Shown in pieces: positions 41,827 to 53,916 of a DNA stretch of 64,000 nt (position 1 is the first letter of the stretch; each line of letters opens with the position of its first letter). Origin of the DNA: Lingula anatina (Eukaryota > Brachiopoda > Lingulata > Lingulida > Lingulidae). A program made the translations under genes and the position numbers. The stretch is taken from the NCBI RefSeq assembly GCF_001039355.2, contig NW_019773736.1:343600-407599 (forward strand), in the 5' to 3' direction. Under the pieces are notes generated by a model, which saw nothing but the letters and a program-made list of their open reading frames with translations, did not search any database and was not told where the DNA came from.

Positions 41827-43887
41827 CTAATTATTACGTCTGATTTTCATGGTGGCGGCTTGTAGCAAACACCCGATGTCACAGTTATTTCCTGTGATGG
41901 CTTTGGATTTCATTTTACTTTTTGTGTCCAATCTGTCATCAGTGTCAGTGTGATTGCAATCAGGATAATATCCAGTTAGATGGAAATAGGTGCACGATTT
42001 AAACCACCAGCCACCACCTGAAATATACACGAATATCAATAATAATGTAAATAACCACGGTGCACTGACGTAGCGTAAGGTCTGTAATGCGCATGTCGTT
42101 AATATATAAAGCAACTTGCGTTCTGAGTCGCACCATCTCTAAATTGTGTAATAGCTTTTATGTCAATACCCCCGCCAACATTTTTTTCAAATATACATCT
42201 TTGAAAATCAAATTTAAATTTGATATACATGAATGTTCACCACGTTTTTTCAATATATTAAGGAGAAGGCACAATTCCACGGTCAAAGAATTAACGGGCA
42301 TGTTTATCACTGTGCCAGTCTGATTTCAATCAAAGTCTTCTTAGACCACTTATCCACAGTACTAATAATTTTGTGAAATAAATACTGCCTACCGTTTTGC
42401 TCAGCACAAGTTTTATTAGACACTGGAGAATAAGCATCCGTGTTGTCAAATGTTCCAAAATTACCTCCACGTATTTGCAGAAGGCCATCAGTATTTGTTG
42501 TGTTGTAGGACTCGATCGTTAGAGCGTTATCAACGGCGTACTTCATGAGTTCGCTTTTAACTTTAAACAGATTCCATTTGGCGTAATAATAATTGCCGTT
42601 GCAGGACAGCATATTAATCAGCAAAGAATAATCTCCCTGTTTCGTAATGGCATGAAGAGCTTCATTGCCCATCCAGAACTGTTGGCGGGGATCCCCAAAA
42701 CCAAACTTATATTGACTCCAGTTTCTATTAAAGTCCGCTGTGCTGTCATATCTTCTCATCTCAACAAGCCATCCGTTGTCACAATACACCTCCTTTATTC
42801 CAAATCCTGTTATTTTGATAGTCGACACTCCTGCACCATCTAAAATAAAAGTGAGCAGCAAATTTTTTTGTCGTGCGTGCACGCAAAACGTCACCCAGGA
42901 GCATGTTTGCAAATTTGAATCGTTCAAATGTTGTCACATTATAAAACTATGTGACTGTATATTTAAAAATTAAGAATAAAAATGCATATGGATAAAGGTA
43001 AACATAATAACCCCAAGCGAAACTTCGAATAAAATTTCTACATAATGTTGCCCACACTTAACTTAGAGAAATGAGCAGCGTAAACAAAAAGTTACGATCG
43101 AACTTACATAGATCATTGCAATCCATCTCTTCCTAGATAAGTATAAAATGTTAAAATTTAATGTGAACATCATAAGGTAGTATCTATTCGATCAAAATGA
43201 CAGATTGTAGACACTTTATTTTGAATCTTTCTATTTCTTTTCATAAACTTTTCGCCTTCTTATTTATTGATTTTTTTTTTTTTTTTTTTTTTTTGGTAAA
43301 ACCTATGCTTCATTTAAGGAGACATTAAATGATATGGCTTATACTTCATTGTTGACGATGCTACATCAATAGTTAAAAAATAAACGCGATGCAAGTGTGT
43401 ACTATTTACCTTGATATCCTGATAATATACACCACCGTGACTTACTAATAAGTCATTGCTGAGAGCTTTGTGGGAATTTAGTTCACAGTTTTCTGTAAAA
43501 TCAACAGAACATACTATGTACTAACAACCATCACAAGTTTAAAGGGGAATTCTCCACCATGGTCTTATTAAAGTGGGGATGACACCTGAAGTTTTGGTCA
43601 TAAGCGTTACTGACATTCTACAAAACATTAAAAATGACAAACCGTCTTATATGATTCTTACCAATGGTCCTGGTTTGATAGAAGTTCCAGGAACGGCATC
43701 CTTTCGTTTGAGAACATTGCAGTGTACAGCTAACAGGGCTCTGTGCTGTCACCTTTTTCAAAGCAGACGACGGGAAAATGGCGTCTTTGGTACCAACAAA
43801 GCGGGCGTACTTCACCTTCTGTTGCGTTGTGAGCTGTATTAGCAGTGTCATAAACAAGAACACTGGAAGAGGCATATGCAACCCCAT
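41827..43887 (-). CDS. Secreted PAN/apple plus fibrinogen-related domain protein
   Basis: Five exons on the minus strand: 43662-43887, 43446-43492, 43108-43132, 42393-42839 and 41827-42017, with phases matching at each join, giving about 311 residues. The signal peptide is MGLHMPLPVFLFMTLLIQ. A PAN/apple-like region spans residues ~25-91: SCTLQCSQTKGCRSWNFY and then ENCELNSHKALSNDL. The fibrinogen-related domain follows: DCNDLYGAGV, EVYCDNGWLVEMRR, FWMGNEALHAIT, and the C-terminal GGWWFKSC. In the family these are lectins binding acetylated sugars on microbes or self glycans. It ends at TAG 41827-41829. The usual calcium-binding DxD site before the last cysteines is not obvious, so sugar binding is uncertain. 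Confidence 0.93.
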
Positions 43888-44437
43888 GATGAGATCTACG
43901 TCACTTTAATGACAGTACGTGACAAACACAACAACACCTATGTTGTGTGTTAGGAGCTTAAAAAAGTGTTACTGATGTCAGCAGACTTTCCGTCGACTTT
44001 GAAAACAGTCGACGGAAAGACCCTTACAATATTTAACGCCAATATATAATAATAAAATAGTAGATTTGTCCAATACAAACCCTTTATCAATCATGCGAGA
44101 TTTAATTAAATGATCCGCTGGATTTAGACATAAATATCTACCAATGTGTTTTGATTCATCGCTATGATCTGAAAACGTTAATATTGGATGAGCTACAAGT
44201 GTAAATGTCAATTCATTTAGTCATGACCACCGAAGATTTATCTATTACCCAAAAGAATACACGTAAGGCAGTAAATAAGGAGGTTGTGAGAGAATTTAAA
44301 TTTATCTTGAATGCATATTGTATTCTAGGTAAAATACGCCGATCTATTTCTACAGCGCACCGTTCGACCACTGGTTGACTAACTGTGGTTTTATTAAATT
44401 AAAATTAACAATTCGGTCAATTACAGACTAGCGTTGT

Positions 44438-44491
<54 letters not shown>

Positions 44492-47458
44492 ACGATTCTT
44501 ACACTTAGTTGCTGGGATTGTTACGTTGTGCGTGTTTTATGGGGAGGGGGAGAGGCCTGGGGTCTCAATTTTTGTATGGAGTATAAATTTTCATTTTATT
44601 GAATTTTCCCAAATAAAATTTTTAAAAAGTGACGTTTAAAAAACGATTTTGGCAACCAGAACCTAGTGTCTTTTTTCGAATTTTTTCTCGAAAAACGAAC
44701 CAGGCAAATAGACACTAGTTTCCTTTTTAGATATCCTGTACTGTTGGTGTTATTCTCATAAATGACTTAATTTGTATTTATGCCAAATGAATTTGCATTA
44801 TTATCGCCATTTTGTGGTGCTGAAGATTAAGCACGCACATGCACGTGCACACACAACCACACATACCAAAACAATCTGCTAAGCTACAGAATGCAGCAGA
44901 GAAGATCATTTTTGTTCCCCTCCAGATGGCGCTACAGAACAGTTTGGTTTGTCAAACCTGGCAAAAACTGCTCAGATTGCAGCACGCAGTAGACCATATA
45001 AAATAGCCAGTGACCTACGTAATGCCATTTTACTTTGGGGTGTGTAAGGGTCTGAAGCTTAATTTTATTAATTTATTCTAGTGCATTTTAAAATATGCAG
45101 GATAAAAGATCCCAGTGCATTACTATTTTAGTACATTGTTAATCAAATTATTTATTTCAAATTATGGTAATTGATAAATAGAAAAGGCGGTTTTTCCTGC
45201 CTCCTACCCCGATGGATCAGTTGAAACCTGGTAACCTCGGAAGAGATGTTACTTCTTCTTCAGTTCTGAGTGACCAGGATGTGTATGGGAGGCGGTCAAG
45301 ATACCAAGTATATGGATATTTCAGTTTTAACCGATTCAACGAAACGTTCTAAGACAGTGGTATTAGGTATTTATCGATAACGTATCTTTGATGCATTTTA
45401 AAAAATGGGCTTGACGCCTGCATGTTTAAAACTGGATTTTGCCATCCACCGATATTTTCCCCACGTGATATTTTGTCCCCTCCATGCCATCGTTTATTTC
45501 ATCACGTACTTCATGCTAAAAGTGAAAATTGCAAACTACATGGGTAAAATTAGTAGTGGCACAAAAGTTTTACATGTGAAACAGTCAAGATGGGGACAAT
45601 TCTGTGGAATGGCTCTTTTAAAGTTTTGGCTGTTGAAATATAGTGAGTGTTTCTTATAAAATTATGTGTTATTATTATAGTACAGCGAAATAGTCACAAT
45701 TAAAAATTAAAGAACAGGATAAAGGTTTAGTGATACACTTTGATCTCTAATTTTGGCATGTTTTCCCAAATAATACCATAAAATGTGATATTTTGAACCA
45801 TTAAAGTATGTGACCTAGTGAATAGTTGCACTGCTTTCTACGTGACTGATTATGAAAGCAACCATTTTCAAGGCATAGGGGACGAATTGCTAGCGCAAAT
45901 TTGCAAGTTATGTTTGAACGCAATTTTGATATTGCTCATTTATAGCTAATATCGATATCACGTTGTCTAATCAAAACGTTCTGTCCAAAGCAATTTGCCG
46001 TGATTTTTTTTCTTAAAATTTTAAAGCATTTTGTAAAAAAATCAAAACGCAGCATATTTAACACTGCGTAGTCATTAGTTACAACTGCGTAGTCATTAGT
46101 TACAAAACTTCTTTATTTCGCAAAGAATAAAAACCGCCCCTTATGCCTTTGAACATGTTTTACTATAATTCTAAGTCTGAGTTTGTCTCCGTGGCGTTTG
46201 TAAGACTATTTTCGTTATTATTAAGCAAGGCAGCAAGCTGTGATTTGACGTTTATTTCAATACTAATATAATTTCAATACTAATATAAAGAACGGAAACT
46301 TGTTTTTCTAGTCTACAAAGTCTCACAAAATGAAGCTCAATTTGACCTTTTCATGAGACGGCGAAAAGAAGTACCTTGAAAACTCAAATTTTGCACATTT
46401 GGTGATTTATATTATTTACTCACGTCCTTGAAAATGCTATGAAGAGAAATAAATCTTACTGAAGCAGTCTTGTTATTGATCTTACAAATAATACATGCGC
46501 TTTAACCCATTTCTAAAATTGCATAAGGCTTAGTTGACAAAATTCTATAAAAAAAATGTATATTTTTTATTTTTGAAACTTAGCATTTACAATATTTTCA
46601 GTCGTTTCGAACTCGTGGAATTAAATTCTTAATTTTGAAGGCGTGCAATGCGGCTTAACCTTGAATAAAGCAAAAAAAAAAAAACTGGAAATTTAAGCAA
46701 ATTTCCCTTTGGATTTACTTTATTCAAATATCCTTTTGAAAACTACAATCTGAAAAAAAAAACGTTTGGGGTTACAGATTTCTATAATTCTACTGCCACG
46801 TGTGAAATTTACAAGTTTTTATCTCCATAGCGAGGTTGACTCAAAATCAGTTACTAGTTACTTGAAACTCGTATGTGTAGAATCTTTTGAAGCTTGAAAA
46901 CTTGCTGTCTTGTTAGGTGAAAAGTGTCATTCTTACGGTCCACAAATGACATTTTGTTTGAGTTATGGAGTATATTAAGTTCACACGTTTAATACTCAAT
47001 TTGCGAAAATTACAAACTGGTTTGGCTAATCAGTGTCTTCCTGTTAAACTGTGTATGAAAAGAACATGGATATATTAATGGTTTTTGTTATTTATCTAAA
47101 TTTGCTCATCTAGATTGTAATCTTAATATCAGCGATTTTTCTAAAGTTAAGATGAATAGTACGTGCAATATTTTTTTGTAATCATTTGTTAATTATTACT
47201 TGCTTTTGTGGCATTAATTTGTTGAACAGTTCTCATTTTTGTATAAAGATGAAGGGTACAGCCATGCGATCCAAAGTTTCTCATTTTCAAAGCTACTACT
47301 TTTTAACATTTCTATCTCGGCAGCATCTTCAGTATATCGAACAGCAGGTACAGAATAAATGCTTATGTTCTCGAATGAGAACATTATTTATGTTCAAAAA
47401 GTTACAAACCATTTGTTACACATTTTGGACTTTAAAACATAAATGCAAGGTGGCATAA
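43888..47458. other. Gene-poor stretch
   Basis: Holds a (CA)n microsatellite at 44440-44487 and a 22-bp tandem duplication (CTGCGTAGTCATTAGTTACA) near 46063-46105. The open frames here show no domain or splice context. Confidence 0.55.
44440..44487. repeat. (CA)n microsatellite
   Basis: Pure CA dinucleotides for 48 bp. Confidence 0.98.
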
Positions 47459-47698
47459 AGCCTAGATTACATTTGAAATGCGATGCCCGGACGGTGCACG
47501 TATACTGCCCGTAATACCCTTTTCGTGCGGCGTCTGAGTGGAGGTAGACGGTGGCCGTGCGAAATCGCACGACACCGTACTGGTTTAAGGCCATGTAATG
47601 TGGACATACTCGGCGTAGCCCATAGCTCCTTAAGATTTCAAAAAAAAAATGTACGGACAATTTCATCGTACGGCGCCCGTATAAATGTAATCTAGGCT
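47459..47698. mobile_element. 240-bp MITE with TAA target duplication (PIF/Harbinger-like)
   Basis: Ends AGCCTAGATTACATTT and AAATGTAATCTAGGCT are exact inverted repeats, flanked on both sides by TAA (47456-47458 and 47699-47701), the 3-bp TWA pattern of PIF/Harbinger insertions. CpG-rich core without coding. Confidence 0.82.
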
Positions 47699-47967
47699 TA
47701 AGTAATACTATGGTTTGCCCCTCCATTTTGCCTAGGCTTGATTATTACGCGTTGCAATCTCTAAATTTTTTTTTTAAATCTATGTCTCTAGGGGATTGTT
47801 TTTTTAAATTCCCCATTGAAGTGTATTTCTTGTAGTGTATTTGAACGTATCGGTTGCTGTTAAATCTAAAAAAATATTTCACAAATGACTTGTGACAATT
47901 TTTTGCAAAACATAGTAACTTTCCTTACAAGGAATAACTATTGAACTTTAATGTCGTATTTTATGTG

Positions 47968-48400
47968 TGAGACAGCTACTAGATCTGTCGCTGTTTTTTT
48001 TGTTTTTTTTTTTGATGAAACTGAAAAAATCTCTTCTCGTTTTTACCTGAGACCAAAAATTAGCCAAGCAGTTTATAAGATACTTTATTTTTATAGAAAA
48101 AGTCATATCCTGAAAAAATTTCACAGCACAATATGGTTAAAATGAAACAAAAACAATGGCAGATACATGGCTTTTTGAAAGGGTGTCACATTTTGAAATT
48201 ATTGGCATTTTGGAGTATTATTGTGACTTTTAACATCATAATTTATCATAACAGAGTGAGTCTCTTTCGATTTTTACTTGTGGTGGTGTGGGTGAGACAG
48301 CTACTAGATCTGCCGCTGTTTTTGTTAAATATGAAATTGAAAAATTTCTTGTCATTTTTATCTGAGAACAAACATTAGCCAAGTAGTTCATTAATTATTT
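47968..48400. repeat. Pair of ~110-bp direct repeats
   Basis: GTGAGACAGCTACTAGATCT begins both 47967-48085 and 48290-48400, and similarity continues through CTGAGA-CAAA--TTAGCCAAG. About 320 bp apart. Confidence 0.75.
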
Positions 48401-48599
48401 ATCAAATCAAAGTTGAGCGAGTCTTAATCCAGATATCAATATTTTTGTTTTACATATCTGAATATTTAAAACTAATTGTGATTAAAATATTTTTTAAAAT
48501 CTTTAATAAGTGGATGTTTGAAAATATGAGAATATATCAATGGCAGTTTATTTTACTCTAAATAAAATACTTTACATTTATATGCAAAATGGCTTATCG

Positions 48600-48970
48600 T
48601 TTTCATTGGCGGCTCAACGTAACTCTAAGGGTGGGGGTTCGATTCGGATACTTGGAACATGTAAAATTCTTTTCCAGAAGGGCTTTTGAAAATTCTCTCT
48701 AGTTACTATAAAAGAAAAGTCTATCTGGGGAGGGTGGGTGGGAACACTTAGGGGAGTGGATAGCACGCGCGACTCGGACCCAGCAAGACTTGGGTTCGAA
48801 ACCTGGCACTTCTGGGTCCAAGCAAATTACCTTTTGCAAAAGAAAAACCAAAATGAGTAATTTACACTCCAACAAGAGGGTTTTACGCCATAGAAAAAGC
48901 ACGATGAGCCATGGCTCAATAGATAAGACGGCAGAACAGTAAGCAGGAAATAAAGAGTTCGAGGCGAGCT
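48600..48970 (+). mobile_element. Cluster of three tRNA-like (SINE head) modules
   Basis: B-box-like words GGTTCGATTCG (about 48637), GGTTCGAAACC (about 48792) and GAGTTCGAGGC (about 48956) each follow an A-box-like TGG/GTGGATAG or TGGCTCAATAGATAAG at tRNA spacing. None folds as a complete tRNA. Confidence 0.5.
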
Positions 48971-51900
48971 ATAAAAGACAATTAGTTTTGCAAGTTTTGA
49001 ACCAAGTAAAAGCACTTGTACGTTTATTATTGTCAAAATGAATTATTTACAGCATTAATTTTTCTACAAAAATAATGAAAACATAACATTTTGTGCTCTA
49101 AATTAATATAAATTAAAATTTAACAAACAGAAAAAAGTTTGTATCTGTAAATAAAACAAATCGAAGATTTTATGCATTTTGAAAATTGTTACTTAAATAC
49201 AGAATCCTTTGATTTATGACAAAATAAGTTCAAGATTGTAGCATTTGAAAGACTTTGGCAAGAACTGATAATAGACAAAATGGACTTTTTCTATTGCATT
49301 TGGCAACTTTTTGTCAAAGTTGACATAAGTGCCTTGTCTTCATCGTATTCCATCTAAAGCATTTCCGTCCACATCCAGAGGTTGTAACAATTTTAATAAT
49401 GCAAATAATCTGTTGTAAGCGTTATTCGTGCACTCACGCACACGCGCATGTACTATGTCATCTTGTTGATGATTACACAAATCGAACAGTAGCCAAAATT
49501 TCATCATGTTTTGAAGATTACTGGTTGCTTTGCCAATCGTTATCTTTTTAACATTTTTGTATTCTTTGCACTAAATCCGAAAATAAATATCATACATGGC
49601 GTAACTCTGGATGAAAATGTACCTGCGAATCAGGAGCGACATAAATACATGGACTGTTTACAAGAACATCCTAGTTTTAGCCAAATTCAGAATATATAAA
49701 CAAAACTGAAAGGGTCACAAAAATCAGTGTACTTGAGTTGACTTTTCGCATTCACTTAAAACTAACTCTGGTTCTCGGTGTTCAGCGATGGCACTAAACA
49801 CAAATAACACAACATGGACATGCAGGACTAATATCTATCCAAGGCTGTTGTTCTCAATCACCCCTTCCTCCCAAAAATTTTTAATGTATTATAATACAGA
49901 AAAACTTTATTTGGAACGCTCCTCTGCAGATTTTAAGCATGTTTTTCACTTTAAAATTGAAACCAAACGAAGTATTAAGGTACAAAGATAAACAATGGTA
50001 GAATTTATCGAATTTTACATTTAGAGGAACAAAATTTTAATACTTTGAAACTACAATTCTGTAAAATTCTTAAATAACTGACTAAACTGTTAGAATGGAC
50101 TTAAATGTAACAGATAAAATAATAAATCCAATAATCTTATTTAAATAATACATAAATTTTGTTTAAGAATTATTAATTGTACACTATCTTTTCGAGCAAA
50201 AGAGACAAAAGTTGAATCCTTTTAGAATACTCATTGCCTCACGAAATTGGGCTTTGCGGAAACCAAAGTTATTTTGAAAATACGGAATGCAAAAGGCTAT
50301 GATTAATGTCAGCCCTACTGAAGCCTTTTTAATGGGCAAACGATATCTAAATGAAGTCCATTTCCCATTTTTGCTTTTTGGCACCTCTACTTTGCAATAT
50401 AAGTCCTTAACGGCATAGCCTATAAATGATCCTAATCCTTGGAAAGTTTTGTAGCCAACTACAGAAACAGTTTTCTTATCATATACTCAACAAAGCTCTC
50501 CGTTGCACTAATGCAATATTAAATTAATTTCTACTTCGGATGGTAATCTGCCCCACCCCATGGTTAAACATTGTTTCAGAAAACATATTTGATCCCCGCC
50601 CAGCACTGAAAACACCGAAAACCAGAGACGTTTATTCACAGTCACAGTGCCATTTTCGAAATTGTTAAAAGATCGTTATAATAGGCCTACATGTGGACAA
50701 ATCTGAAGTAACATGGGCACATATTGCCCGTTACATAATGTTTGGATTTCTAGGTTTAATTAACAGTGTCTTTAGTAGTTTTACAGCTCTTGCTCTTTTT
50801 CGACTGAACACACGATAAACGTAATTAAAAGTTTCCTATATGTATTTTACATAATGGGACTCCAATGGCTTTCCTTCCCAGAAATCTACATCATTTTAAA
50901 ATTAATAAGAGTACATCTTCAAGCGAGGTGTGCAGTTGCAGATTTGTCCACACATATTGTCAGTGACAAATAGAAAACATTTCTCTTCTTGGAACTAAAT
51001 ACGTGATAATTTTAAAACAATCACTTCATCGTTTTTATACATACATTATTTCTGTTAAATGAGAACTTCAAATCTCACGTTTCAGGTTCTGAAAGGGACG
51101 GGTATCAACACCGACCCAAAAATCAGTAAGAGCACTGTACTTCGATATAGTAACATACAATTACCAAAAAAAAAAAAAAAAAAAAAAAAAAGCAAACCAG
51201 CATCATGCAGGGTGGACACTTAGTATGAATTTAATTTCTATCTCTATGAGAATTTTCATAAATAAAAAGCTCATTTTATTCGACTTTTAATTTGATATAT
51301 GTTTTGGAGCAGAATGTTACAACCAAAAGCAAACATACTAAATGCCGTCCCTGCAAATTAACGAGCAAACAAACACCAGCATAGGAGGCAATCTTGGCAT
51401 GGATGTGGAGCTGTCTCTCGAACACGACACGTGTCTCTGAGTAGAACGCTTCTGGTATATTCCTAAACGATACTTAGAGTCACTGGAATTAAAAGAAGAA
51501 ATTCACAATCATGAAACAATGTCCAAAGATCTGATAAATCAGTGTGTGTTCATTACAGCAATTCGTGTCAGTATCGTGTCCTTTGCGTTATAATTAACAA
51601 CTCGCTATTATGTTTTAAAATTATAGAAATAGCTATTTTCATATTAAACCTTCATTGAAAGCTTCTGATTTCAGAAACAATAGGGTACCCAAAAGGCACT
51701 GAGGGAGAGCTAAGAGAAATTATCCTTCACGTCAGTTAGATGTCCCCGTGGTCACTATGCCTAGAGTGCATCATTTCGGAAAAATATCGTCAATGCAAAA
51801 CTAAGAAATGCTACAATACATTTTCCATAATCTCTACGGAACTTACGAGATACTGCTGCCGGGTTCAATGCCATCTTTTCGGCCTACATGTGGCAGTAGC

Positions 51901-52790
51901 AGTAATGTGACATGGGACATCCTTCTTCTCCATCTTCTACTGACCTTGGTTTTATTTGAGCACCTCTCACTAAAAGGCTCACCTGATTTACATAATGATA
52001 AAGAGGTCACCCACTTTCCGTACGGACGCTTCGGTTTGAATTAATACACTTCAGGAAATGGGTCTGAATATTCTCTTTACAAACCTTTTTAGTCGTGTAA
52101 AGCTCAATCGCAAAGGTCAGGGCCTACGGGTTCACGACCCTTTATGCCTAAGCCGAAAAGTACAGCTTTTTAACGTATTTACAACCTTTTTCAGATCAAG
52201 TAAAGGCGGCTGTAGTTACGTCTTTATTACCCGTTTCTGATCATGTCAAGGCGATAATAGGCACAACGTCTTTATAAGGGAAAAAGAAACAGAAAATCAG
52301 GCATAGAATCTAAGCATACAAATTGAAACCTTTCCGGAATATGTTAAGGTTAAAATATAGCACTTCGAAAAAATAATCAATAATGAAATAACTGATCAGT
52401 CTTTCGCATAAATATTTAAAATCACAAGCATTTTTTTTCTAAACTGTTGTGCAGAAGTAATCAGGTAAAAGGAATCCTCAATTTAGGCTGATTTATGATT
52501 CCTCTACCTAGCTCTTTTCTCTCCCTCGTTTTTTAAATATAATTATGTCACCTAGCCACTGTGCTTCAGAAAGTCAAAAAGAAAATGAACTAAAATGTTT
52601 TTTAAACTACAAGTTTACACTAAGTTTCTAGTGTAGAAACCTACATGTAAGTCCACACTAGCTCTCCGGGCACAAATGCTGGAAAGCGTATAAAAAATAC
52701 AAATGTATTTTTGTGTTCCATTTAGGCTAAGTACAATAGTGGTATTTTTAAAAATAAAAGTAGGCCTATCTGGTCCCCAAAATATATACA
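48971..52790. other. Gene-poor, A+T-rich stretch
   Basis: A poly-A run lies at about 51166-51191. The frame at 51808-52044 has no family motif and no convincing splice context. I see no gene. Confidence 0.5.
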
Positions 52791-52791
52791 A

Positions 52792-52975
52792 GGAAGTCCT
52801 AGGGATGGAAGTCCGGGCTCCCATGATTAGTAGGGCCTACAGGTTAGGGCTAGTTGGAGTATTGGGGTTAGTATAGGGCCTATGCCTAATGGGACAAATG
52901 TCACTTGTAGGCCCTACAAAGTAATGAGAAGCGGACTACGGTTCTTAACGGACTTCCATTCCTGTTACACCTGGG
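52792..52975. mobile_element. Diverged copy of the 34874-35047 MITE family
   Basis: Shares GTCCTAG-GATGGAAGTCCGG, GGTTAG...GG-GTTAGTA, GGGAC-AATGTCAC and AGCGGACTACGGTTC in the same order. The 5' terminal repeat is incomplete. Confidence 0.75.
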
Positions 52976-53916
52976 CTAGTTTGCCCAGTTATCGGGCCTA
53001 CACTTAGGGCATTGTAGAGCCAACTGGAAATGAATTAGAGCAACAAACTCGGTTTTAAAACAAGCGCCATGAACTAAGCTACGTCAGTATAGGGCCTACG
53101 TCATTATTTTGAAAATATGGCTTGCAATTTGACAAAAAAGGAACCCAAAAATCTTTTTTTTTAATTTTAAGTAAACTTATAATGGTATAAAGCAAGTTTT
53201 TAATGAATGATAAAGAATAATAAACTTTCATTTTTCTTATAACAATTTCAATCTTAAACTAGTATTTATGCAACAAACCACTGACTATGTCTTAACAATG
53301 GTCACTTTACAAAATGGTGTGATCATTTTTTATTTGCCTTGTGGTTTCTTTTCAGAAATTGACGAGAATCCAACTAGTCCTGGTCTCCCCTAACACATAA
53401 ATTGGAAAAAATGTTCGACCGAATTATTGAACATGTGCATCCGACCTTCTTATTCTTCACCCCTTTTTCATTCTTATTTGACTGTAAATGTAAGCCAACT
53501 ATGTAGGCCTAATGCGAGGCAGAATACGTTTTGCGACATGTTTTACGACATAAACTAAAAGCGATATTTAGATATTTACCGTAAAGCGTCCTAACAACGA
53601 TATTATTACTCGCCCTAAAGTTAAAGGAATTTGCTACACATTTATTTTTTCTAAAGCACAAGATGAGCACATTGGGCGACATAAAAAGCATTTCTACGGT
53701 GAAAAGCAAATTTTCTTACAGTATTTTGTATCTAAATACAGTTTTAGTGGAGCTATATTTCATGTGGATGTCAACTATAAACATAGTCGTGATGCGGTCA
53801 TTGTTGACAGTATCCAGCTAATGCACGTGTTTAGGTTTACGCTGCTTTCATATCAAACATTTCCGATTACAAACAGCATATGAGTACACAGTCAACGTAG
53901 TAACCATTCAGACTGT

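Noticed and set aside
51808-52044. 78-codon frame with a hydrophobic stretch
   Set aside because: No family match, no supporting exons and no signal of selection that I can see.
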